From the NCBI GenBank assembly GCA_900768075.1, contig CAAGBN010000066.1, positions 1 to 24,232 on the forward strand: a DNA stretch of 24,232 bases, read 5' to 3'. Numbering within the stretch: position 1 is the first letter of the stretch; every line of letters begins with the position of its first letter. Shown piece after piece: positions 1 through 5,622 of the stretch. The notes beneath the pieces are model-generated. The model saw only the letters and a list, made by a program, of their open reading frames with translations. It made no database searches and had not been told where the DNA came from. Source of the stretch: Clostridia bacterium (GTDB taxonomy: Bacteria > Bacillota > Clostridia > Oscillospirales > Acutalibacteraceae). Made by a program: the position numbers and the translations under genes.

Positions 1-527
1 ATGATTTCGTGAATCTGCTCTTTTGTCATTTCAGGGCAGATGATGTCGGGTGCCCAACGTGCAGGCTGTGCACTGGGAGAAGCAAGCTCGTGACTTGTAT
101 CAAGGATAGGCTTAATAAGTTTACGTGTGAACTTGTTTTTGTGAAGAGGACCTACAAGCTCTGTGATAGCCCATGAACGACCCATACCTGCTGTAAGCTG
201 AATAAAGAGCTTAGCACCTGTCTTATGAATTTCATCCATAAATACCTTGAGCTCTTCGAACATCTTGGGATTCTGCCAAAGCCATTTGCCCCAGAATGTA
301 TCACGAAGAGGTGCGATACCGGGAATGATAAGACCTACATTGTTGTTTGCTCTTTCAAGGAAAAGTTTTGCAGCTTCCTTATCGAAACCGCAACCTGTAA
401 GTTCAAACCAGCCGAAAAGTGATGTACCGCCCATAGGACACATTACGATTCTGTTTTTGATTTCAACATTACCGATTTTCCAAGGAGTAAACAGTGCTTC
501 ATACTTGGGATCTGTTTTTGTACTCAT
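1..527 (-). CDS. Old Yellow Enzyme-family NADH:flavin oxidoreductase, N-terminal part (runs off the left edge)
   Basis: The visible part is the first 175 codons of a minus-strand gene whose 3' end lies outside the window. The translation opens MSTKTDPKYEALFTPWKIGN and continues with KNRIVMCPMGGTS, the start typical of the FMN-binding TIM barrel of the OYE family (2,4-dienoyl-CoA reductase, enoate reductase, BaiCD/BaiH relatives). A later stretch, GAKLFIQLTAGMGR, matches the strand that normally reads VQLxHxGR. Family members reduce activated C=C bonds with NAD(P)H; larger ones carry a 4Fe-4S cluster and an FAD domain after the barrel, which cannot be judged here. The ATG at 525-527 is preceded by an AAGGAG-type ribosome-binding site. 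The substrate cannot be inferred. The family call is secure; a bile-acid or enoate role is only possible. Confidence 0.8.
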   Translation of the reverse strand, partial: MSTKTDPKYEALFTPWKIGNVEIKNRIVMCPMGGTSLFGWFELTGCGFDKEAAKLFLERANNNVGLIIPGIAPLRDTFWGKWLWQNPKMFEELKVFMDEIHKTGAKLFIQLTAGMGRSWAITELVGPLHKNKFTRKLIKPILDTSHELASPSAQPARWAPDIICPEMTKEQIHEI

Positions 528-581
528 AATTGATTCTCCTTATAATATATTCTTTATGAATATGTATAAATACACAGATTC

Positions 582-610
582 ATTTTATCACATTTAACTG
601 TCAAGGGCAA
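582..610 (-). promoter_or_regulatory. Possible SigA-type promoter of the OYE gene
   Basis: On the minus strand, TTGCCC (605-610) is separated by 17 nt from TAAAAT (582-587), which is preceded by TG in the extended -10 position. It lies 55 nt upstream of the OYE start codon. A better -35 hexamer, TTGACA at 599-604, has no -10 at the right distance, so assignment is tentative. Confidence 0.4.
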
Positions 611-640
611 TACAAATTTATTATTTTTCTTTATAAATGT

Positions 641-672
641 AAAAATAAAGATGCATACCGTTGGTACACATC
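641..672 (-). terminator. Intrinsic terminator of sigG
   Basis: Read on the minus strand, GATGTGTACC, loop AAC, GGTATGCATC forms a 10-bp stem with two G-T wobbles (650-672). It is followed by TTTATTTTT (641-649). It begins 13 nt after the sigG stop codon. Confidence 0.8.
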
Positions 673-685
673 TTGATGTTTGGGT

Positions 686-1468
686 TTAAATTATGACTTT
701 CTGATGACTTTTTATTTTATCCAATGCGCCTTTTTCGAGTCTTGAAACCTGAGCCTGAGATATTCCTATTTCCTTTGCCACCTCTGTCTGAGTAAGGCCG
801 TTCATAAATCTTAGAGAAAGTATTGTTTTTTCTCGTTCGCCTAAATTGTTTATGGCTTTTTTCAGCAGTATTTCATCAATCCAGTCTACATCGGTATTTC
901 TGTCACCGATCTGATCCATAACATAAATTGTATCGCCTGCATCAAAATAAACAGGTTCATATAAGGAAACAGGTTCAACTATTGCTTCAAGAGCTATAAC
1001 GATGGTTTCTTTTTTTACACCCATTTCCTTGGAAATCTCTTCTACAGTGGGCTCACGCTGAGTCTCGTTTATGATTCTTTCTTTGATTTTCATTGCGTGA
1101 TAAGCGGTGTCTCTCATTGATCGGCTGACTCTGATTGGGTTATAATCACGTAGATAACGTCTGATTTCGCCTATTATCATCGGAACGGCATAGGTACTGA
1201 ATCTCAGCCCTAGATTTACATCAAAATTGTCTATTGCTTTAATTAGGCCGATACAGCCGACCTGAAACAAATCGTCAAGATTTTCACCTCGTGAAGAAAA
1301 TCGCTGAATAACGCTCAACACAAGACGAAGATTTCCGTTTATAAGCTGTTCTCTTGCGTTCTTGTTTCCGTTTTTAATTTGTGTCAGTAAATCTATCTTT
1401 TCTTTCTCTGTCAGTACCTTTAGTTTTGATGTGTTGATTCCACATATCTCAACCTTATTGTAATGCAA
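686..1468 (-). CDS. sigG: RNA polymerase sporulation sigma factor SigG
   Basis: This is the late forespore sigma factor, which directs core RNA polymerase to genes for spore protection and germination after engulfment. The 260-residue product starts with HYNKVEICGINTSKL, close to the conserved SigG N-terminus (YNKVEICG.NTSKLPVL). Region 2 follows (NLRLVLSVIQRF, DDLFQVGCIGLIKAI, FSTYAVPMIIGEIRRYLRD), then region 3 and a region 4 helix-turn-helix near residues 225-250 (LTQTEVAKEIGISQAQVSRL). Length is normal for the family. The start is TTG at 1466-1468; no in-frame ATG fits the conserved N-terminus, and GGGGGT lies 7 nt upstream. In many Firmicutes sigG follows spoIIGA-sigE; here it stands alone, with its own terminator and with the preceding gene's terminator upstream, so it must have its own promoter. 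I could not identify a SigF- or SigG-type promoter with confidence. Confidence 0.95.
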   Translation of the reverse strand: MHYNKVEICGINTSKLKVLTEKEKIDLLTQIKNGNKNAREQLINGNLRLVLSVIQRFSSRGENLDDLFQVGCIGLIKAIDNFDVNLGLRFSTYAVPMIIGEIRRYLRDYNPIRVSRSMRDTAYHAMKIKERIINETQREPTVEEISKEMGVKKETIVIALEAIVEPVSLYEPVYFDAGDTIYVMDQIGDRNTDVDWIDEILLKKAINNLGEREKTILSLRFMNGLTQTEVAKEIGISQAQVSRLEKGALDKIKSHQKVII

Positions 1469-1545
1469 TACAATTACCCCCGAATTTGTCTGTTGAGATA
1501 ATTATTGACAAGGAAAAGAGATTTAATAATTGTAAAATTTAGCAA

Positions 1546-1573
1546 TAAAAAACTCCTCGCAAAGGCGAGGAGT
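1546..1573 (-). terminator. Intrinsic terminator of the E2-like acyltransferase gene
   Basis: On the minus strand, ACTCCTCGC, loop CTTT, GCGAGGAGT is a perfect 9-bp stem (1552-1573 on the plus strand). It is followed by a run of T residues (1546-1551). It starts 11 nt after the stop of the upstream gene and insulates sigG from it. Confidence 0.9.
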
Positions 1574-1584
1574 AATTATTAAAT

Positions 1585-2526
1585 TTACCATTCTCTGATG
1601 ATTTCGGGATTAGCGAAGATTTCTTCAAGCTTTCTTACAAAAGGCATTGTATCATTGAAAGCACCGATTCTGTGGTCGAACACAAGGTTAATGGGAAGCA
1701 TCTTCTTTGTTTCAATATCAATTTCGCCTTTTTCATTCTTGATGACATTGTTTCTGTCTCTTGCTGCACCGAAGCCCATAAGGAAAACCTGAGGATAGAG
1801 AAGGGGAGTATAGCCGATATTACCGTTAAGACTTCTGTGTACGCTGCCCCAGTTAGTGAAGCATACGGTACCCTCATTGAGCTCTTCCATAAGAATCTCA
1901 GTACCATCCTGATTTGATGTTTTGAGCATATCCTGAACTTTTGTTACCTTACCCTTGCCGATAAAGCCTGAAGCAATCTGTGCTGCTGTTGAAACAAACT
2001 TACCTCTGAGGATAAAGCCAACCATTCTCTGAGAGATAAGATCGAAAAGCACTCTGTTGATATCTGACTTTTCAGCACGTTCAATTACATCGTTTACACT
2101 CATCTGAAGCTCTTTAAGTGTCTTTTCTTCAGCGTGTAAAATCTTAATGGGAAAGGTTTCTCCTGTTTCGAAAATATAAGGCATAGCAACGTCAATGTGC
2201 TTTTTAACAATAAGCTTACCGCTTGATGAAGTGTGGTTGTATTTCATATGTGCATTAAGACGAGGTGCAGCCTTAAGACCTTCTACAAGCACTCTCATCA
2301 TAACTGTATTGAATGAAAGCTTGTAGTCAACCTCGCTCTGAAGCTTTTTGAATTCTTCCCAGAATTTTGTTATATCAGCCTCATAGAAATATGAAGCACC
2401 AACGGTGTCTCTCTGAGCGTTTGTAAGAACATTGCCTGAAACTCTCTGCTTGAGCTTGAAGTATTCTACTCTGTCACCGTCTTCAGGTAATTCCAATGCA
2501 CCTGCGATAAATTTTTTAAAATCCAT
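1585..2526 (-). CDS. Orphan 2-oxoacid dehydrogenase E2-type acyltransferase-domain protein
   Basis: The 313-residue product resembles the C-terminal catalytic domain of dihydrolipoamide acyltransferases (E2, chloramphenicol-acetyltransferase fold). Similar blocks are KLSFNTVMMRVLVEGLKAAPRLN, the central LFDLISQRMVG region, NWGSVHRSLNGNIGYTPLLYPQVFLMGFGA, and PINLVFDHRIGAFND near the C-terminus. There is no lipoyl domain and no peripheral-subunit-binding domain, and no E1 or E3 gene is nearby. The catalytic His of the DHR motif is present at about residue 285, but the usual DHRxxDG reads DHRIGAF, so the Asp that normally organises the site is Ala. It may be a CoA-dependent acyltransferase acting on a small molecule, or a degenerate paralogue. 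The ATG at 2524-2526 is preceded by GGAGAG. It is monocistronic, with a terminator immediately after. Fold assignment is good; function is not known. Confidence 0.75.
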   Translation of the reverse strand: MDFKKFIAGALELPEDGDRVEYFKLKQRVSGNVLTNAQRDTVGASYFYEADITKFWEEFKKLQSEVDYKLSFNTVMMRVLVEGLKAAPRLNAHMKYNHTSSSGKLIVKKHIDVAMPYIFETGETFPIKILHAEEKTLKELQMSVNDVIERAEKSDINRVLFDLISQRMVGFILRGKFVSTAAQIASGFIGKGKVTKVQDMLKTSNQDGTEILMEELNEGTVCFTNWGSVHRSLNGNIGYTPLLYPQVFLMGFGAARDRNNVIKNEKGEIDIETKKMLPINLVFDHRIGAFNDTMPFVRKLEEIFANPEIIREW

Positions 2527-2564
2527 AATCTTATACCTACTCTCCGTAAGAATAATTCCATTTT

Positions 2565-2573
2565 ATTATATCA
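2565..2573 (-). promoter_or_regulatory. Extended -10 promoter element of the E2-like gene
   Basis: The minus strand reads TGATATAAT, a perfect TATAAT with an upstream TG, about 40 nt before the start codon. No good -35 hexamer is visible at 16-18 nt, which is common for extended -10 promoters. It faces away from the GH35 promoter in the same intergenic region. Confidence 0.6.
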
Positions 2574-2655
2574 CAAAAAAAATGCATTATATTAAGTATT
2601 TATTAATTATTTGAACAGTTATGTGAAATGTGTTGCTATATTGACCTCGGTAGTA

Positions 2656-2684
2656 TTGATTAACAGTAAAATTAATGCTATAAT
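2656..2684 (+). promoter_or_regulatory. SigA-type promoter of the GH35 gene
   Basis: TTGATT (2656-2661), a 17-nt spacer ending in TGC, and TATAAT (2679-2684) make a strong vegetative promoter with an extended -10. It is followed by AAGGAG at 2700-2705 and the ATG at 2715. No obvious operator or catabolite-response palindrome was seen around it. Confidence 0.8.
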
Positions 2685-2714
2685 TAGGCAAAAGTAGTTA
2701 AGGAGAAAACAAAT

Positions 2715-4451
2715 ATGACTTTTGAAATTATCGGTAATCAGTTTGTAAAAGACGGTGAGCCCGTTAAAATCATATCAGGTGCAGTTCATTATTTCAGAAA
2801 TATGCCCGATACCTGGAGAGATATCTTCAAGAAAATGAGAGCTATGGGTCTTAACTGTGTTGAAACATACTGTGCCTGGAATATGCACGAAAAAAAGAAG
2901 GGCGAATTTGATTTTGCAGGCAACCTTGATATTGCTAAGTTTATCACAATCGCAGCTGAAGAAGGTCTTATGGCTATTGTACGTCCCGGTCCTTATATCT
3001 GTGCTGAATGGGAGTTCGGTGGACTTCCTTGGTGGATACAGGCTGAGGATGATATGGAAATCCGTTGCAGTAATGAAGCGTACATAAAATATTTCGACAG
3101 ATACCTTGCTAAGATGTTTGAGCAGATCAGACCTCTGCTTTGTACAAATGGCGGTAATATCATTATGCTTCAGTGCGAGAATGAATATGGCTACTACGGA
3201 GACGACAAAGAGTATCTCAAGCACCTTTACAAGAGCTACAGAGACATGGGTATAGATGTACCTCTTTTCACTTCTGACGGTACAAGCAAGGATAATCTGC
3301 TCGATGGTGCTATTGACGGCTGTATGGCTACGCTTAACTTCGGTAGCCGAGTAGAAGAAAACTTCCGTGCTCACGATGAGCTTTTCCCAGACCAGCCTAA
3401 GATGTGTATGGAAATGTGGAACGGATGGTTTGATGCATGGGGCGACGAGTATCACCACACAACAAGTGCTGAGGACTATGCAAAGGTAGTTGACGATATG
3501 CTCACTAAGGGCAGTCTTAATATGTATATGTTCATCGGTGGCACAAACTTCGGCTTTATGAGCGGTGCTAACCACTACGAGAGATTTGCTCCCGATGTAA
3601 CAAGCTATGACTATGATGCAATGCTTACTGAGTGCGGTGATGTTACACCTAAATATATGGCTGTAAGAGAGGTTATTCAGAAGCATACCAAAGAAGAACT
3701 TCCCGAGATTCCTGCAAACAGAATCAAAAAAGCATATGGCAAGGTACAGCTCACCGAGTTTTCAGGTATCTTTGAAAATCTTGATGTACTTTCAACTCCT
3801 GTGCGTTCAGATGTTCCTCTCTGTATGGAAAAATACAATCAGGGCTACGGCTTTATAGCTTATAAAACTCGTCTCAACAGAGATTATGATGATACCAAGC
3901 TTATTTTCGAAAGCCTTGGTGACAGAGCACAGATTTATATAAACAGCGACCTCATCGGCATCGTATATATCAACGATTCACTTGAAATTAACTTCTCTGC
4001 TAAAGAGGGCGACATCCTCACAGTTCTCTGCGAAAATATGGGCAGAGCTAACTTCGGCAGCAAGATGATGCGCAAAAAGGGTATCGCAGGCAGATGCCTT
4101 CTCGATAAGAAGATACACTTCGGTTGGGATGTTTTCACCTTACCTATGGATAATCTTGGTAAGATTACTTTTGGCGGTACCCTGCCGAAAGAGAAGAGTG
4201 TGTTCTGCAAGGGAACATTCAACATTGACGAAGCTTATGACACATTCCTTAAGCTTGATAACTTCACAAAGGGCTTCGTAACTGTCAACGGCTACAACAT
4301 CGGCAGATACTGGGAAATCGGTCCACAGAAGACACTTTATATTCCTGCTTCACTTCTTAAGAAAGGCGAGAATGAGATTATAGTCTTCGAGTCAGACGGA
4401 CTCAAAGGTGATGCTGTAATTGAGTTTGTTGATGTGCCTGAGTTGGGGTAA
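2715..4451 (+). CDS. Glycoside hydrolase family 35 beta-galactosidase-like enzyme, cytoplasmic
   Basis: Family GH35 enzymes are retaining exo-glycosidases, usually removing terminal beta-galactose. The 578-residue product opens with the GH35 signature region (VKIISGAVHYFRNMPDTWRD, GLNCVETYCAWNMHE). It continues with VRPGPYICAEWEFGGLPWW, where the family reads RPGPYICAEWDFGGLPAWL. The acid/base is Glu157 in ENEYG, and the nucleophile is probably Glu233 in CMEMWNGW. The TIM barrel fills about residues 1-320; beta-sandwich domains follow, ending in VNGYNIGRYWEIGPQKTLYIP. There is no signal peptide, so it should act inside the cell on imported oligosaccharides, although no sugar transporter is adjacent. 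The start is fixed by AAGGAG 9 nt upstream of the ATG. Family call is firm; galactose specificity is inferred. Confidence 0.93.
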   Translation: MTFEIIGNQFVKDGEPVKIISGAVHYFRNMPDTWRDIFKKMRAMGLNCVETYCAWNMHEKKKGEFDFAGNLDIAKFITIAAEEGLMAIVRPGPYICAEWEFGGLPWWIQAEDDMEIRCSNEAYIKYFDRYLAKMFEQIRPLLCTNGGNIIMLQCENEYGYYGDDKEYLKHLYKSYRDMGIDVPLFTSDGTSKDNLLDGAIDGCMATLNFGSRVEENFRAHDELFPDQPKMCMEMWNGWFDAWGDEYHHTTSAEDYAKVVDDMLTKGSLNMYMFIGGTNFGFMSGANHYERFAPDVTSYDYDAMLTECGDVTPKYMAVREVIQKHTKEELPEIPANRIKKAYGKVQLTEFSGIFENLDVLSTPVRSDVPLCMEKYNQGYGFIAYKTRLNRDYDDTKLIFESLGDRAQIYINSDLIGIVYINDSLEINFSAKEGDILTVLCENMGRANFGSKMMRKKGIAGRCLLDKKIHFGWDVFTLPMDNLGKITFGGTLPKEKSVFCKGTFNIDEAYDTFLKLDNFTKGFVTVNGYNIGRYWEIGPQKTLYIPASLLKKGENEIIVFESDGLKGDAVIEFVDVPELG

Positions 4452-4474
4452 AATTAAATTCACGAGGTGATTAA

Positions 4475-4951
4475 ATGTATATTGAATTTTCCGGATTGTT
4501 AACTGGTGAGTCCGAAAAATATTTTCATAAGAAAGCTGCAAAATTCGGATTAGGTATCATACTTACAGCGTTAGGATTGTTTTTACCCGGAGTAATTGCT
4601 TTAGGTGTATTTGGTGGTATAGAAGAAATTTTATACGGATACTTAACTATAAGTGTTTTTCTGATTGCATTTGGCGTTCTCCCTAAAAGGAAAAAGAATA
4701 TAATATCACTCACACCTAAGAAAATTCATACTGACGGCGAATCGATTACTGTTATTTCTGATAAATATGCTGAAACAAAATTCATTGATGATATAAAAAT
4801 CGTGTATGATAGAGGTGATTTTTACGATATTATCTTTCGAATTGGAAACTATAGCGAAAAATTTATTTGTCAGAAAAATCTGTTAACAAAGGGTTCTCTT
4901 GAAGAATTCGAAAATTTATTCGGAGACAAGTTGGTAAAAACAAACAACTGA
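4475..4951 (+). CDS. Small membrane protein with a YcxB-like C-terminal domain
   Basis: Not recognised with certainty. The 158-residue product has a short cytoplasmic N-terminus and two hydrophobic segments (about residues 23-45 and 53-70). A basic stop-transfer, PKRKKN, is followed by a soluble domain of about 85 residues rich in beta-strand. The C-terminal pattern FICQKNLLTKGSLEEFENLFGDK recalls the tail of YcxB-like (PH-like) proteins of Firmicutes, where a strand is followed by a helix with the spacing GxxxEFExLF. It begins 23 nt after the GH35 stop with GAGGTG as ribosome-binding site, so it could be read from the same transcript; a hairpin follows its stop. Base composition is more AT-rich than the GH35 gene. 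Function unknown. Confidence 0.7.
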   Translation: MYIEFSGLLTGESEKYFHKKAAKFGLGIILTALGLFLPGVIALGVFGGIEEILYGYLTISVFLIAFGVLPKRKKNIISLTPKKIHTDGESITVISDKYAETKFIDDIKIVYDRGDFYDIIFRIGNYSEKFICQKNLLTKGSLEEFENLFGDKLVKTNN

Positions 4952-4957
4952 TTTTTT

Positions 4958-4991
4958 GCACCTCGCTTACTTGGCGGGGTGCTGTTTCATT
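4958..4991 (+). terminator. Probable terminator after the small membrane protein gene
   Basis: GCACCTCGC (4958-4966) pairs with GCGGGGTGC (4974-4982) around a 7-nt loop, with one wobble. The tail TGTTTCATT is only moderately T-rich. In the opposite direction the hairpin is followed by A residues, so it serves the plus strand only. Confidence 0.6.
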
Positions 4992-5016
4992 TCGGCGCAC
5001 ACTTGACCGCGTCCCG

Positions 5017-5051
5017 TAAAACAACAACAGCTCGGCACTAAACCGAGCTGT
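5017..5051 (-). terminator. Intrinsic terminator of trxA
   Basis: On the minus strand, ACAGCTCGG, a 7-nt loop, and CCGAGCTGT form a perfect 9-bp stem (5027-5051), followed by TGTTGTTTTA. It starts 13 nt after the trxA stop codon. Together with the hairpin at 4958 it separates two convergent transcripts. Confidence 0.85.
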
Positions 5052-5064
5052 AAATTTTTGCTTG

Positions 5065-5388
5065 TTATTTATTCTCGTCAATAAATGCGATGATTTCATC
5101 CTTGCTCTGAAGACCGACAAGTCTGCCTTTCTCTTCACCGTCTGCAAAAAGAATCATGCAGGGGATAGATACAACACCCATAAGCATTGCATAGTCTGCA
5201 GCTTCGTCGCAGTTGAGCTTGCAGATTTTCACCTGACCGTCAAGCTCGTCAGCAAGCTCTTCAATAACAGGACCGAGCATCTGACAGGGTCCGCACCAGG
5301 GCGCCCAGAAATCAACGAGCACCGGAACATTCTTTTCTTCGTTAACTTCGCTGTGGAAGTTTTCGCTTGTAAGTTCAATATATGACAT
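5065..5388 (-). CDS. trxA: Thioredoxin
   Basis: A small cytosolic dithiol-disulfide oxidoreductase of canonical length (107 residues). It has the active site WCGPC (Cys32, Cys35), the upstream strand VLVDFWAPW, and the buried Asp26 of VDFWA. The cis-proline loop is at SIPCM (Pro76). Two features are unusual. The residue after the cis-proline, normally Thr, is Cys77, and the strand normally reading KxNVDE is CKLNCDE, giving extra cysteines at 56 and 60. There is a perfect AAAGGAGG ribosome-binding site, its own promoter and its own terminator, so it is monocistronic. No thioredoxin reductase gene is in the window. Confidence 0.95.
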   Translation of the reverse strand: MSYIELTSENFHSEVNEEKNVPVLVDFWAPWCGPCQMLGPVIEELADELDGQVKICKLNCDEAADYAMLMGVVSIPCMILFADGEEKGRLVGLQSKDEIIAFIDENK

Positions 5389-5417
5389 TTTTAGTATCCT
5401 CCTTTAATCTTTGTTAA

Positions 5418-5446
5418 ATAATATCATATATTTTTTCCTATTTCAA
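5418..5446 (-). promoter_or_regulatory. SigA-type promoter of trxA
   Basis: On the minus strand, TTGAAA (5441-5446), a 17-nt spacer ending in TGA, and TATTAT (5418-5423). It is 29 nt upstream of the start codon. Confidence 0.7.
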
Positions 5447-5499
5447 GTTGAAAATACAAATAAAGTCCAATATTTGTCACCCGGTAAGAGTTTTAATAC

Positions 5500-5528
5500 T
5501 TGATTTTTTCCACAAAATAGTGTAAAGT
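5500..5528 (+). promoter_or_regulatory. Probable SigA-type promoter of the topoisomerase operon
   Basis: TTGATT (5500-5505), 17 nt, TAAAGT (5523-5528), with TG just before the -10. The leader to the ATG at 5623 would be about 90 nt. The promoter lies inside the inverted repeat described separately, so binding of a protein to that repeat would block it. Confidence 0.55.
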
Positions 5529-5545
5529 ATATTTATTGTGGAAAA
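5506..5545. promoter_or_regulatory. Perfect inverted repeat of DnaA-box-like sequences around the topoisomerase promoter
   Basis: TTTTCCACAA (5506-5515) and its exact reverse complement TTGTGGAAAA (5536-5545) are separated by 20 nt, so their centres are 30 bp apart, about three helical turns. TTTTCCACA fits the relaxed DnaA-box consensus TTWTNCACA. The spacer contains the -10 hexamer. It may be a DnaA-responsive site or the operator of an unknown regulator. Confidence 0.55.
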
Positions 5546-5622
5546 GTATGGGTGTTTATACCATATTTTGTGTAAACTTAATTTTCTTATTTGATTTTAA
5601 ATTTGAAAGGAATCGTAAATTT

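Noticed and set aside
247..597. Plus-strand open frames over the first 600 bases
   Set aside because: They are opposite the OYE-family gene, which has a recognisable N-terminus, ribosome-binding site and promoter.
1469..1545. A SigF- or SigG-type promoter upstream of sigG
   Set aside because: No pair of elements fits the known consensus sequences at the right spacing, although a promoter must exist here because a terminator lies just upstream.
2775..3686. A 303-codon minus-strand open frame opposite the GH35 gene
   Set aside because: It lies wholly antisense to a well-conserved enzyme, lacks a ribosome-binding site and recognisable motifs, and arises from codon bias on the other strand.
4952..4982. 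The hairpin at 4958-4982 as a terminator for the minus strand
   Set aside because: In that direction it is followed by A residues instead of T, and trxA already has its own terminator at 5017-5051.
5536..5622. An upstream in-frame ATG extending the topoisomerase B subunit by 29 residues
   Set aside because: The extension is hydrophobic and unlike the family, begins inside the inverted repeat and promoter region, and the ATG at 5623 has an AAAGG site.
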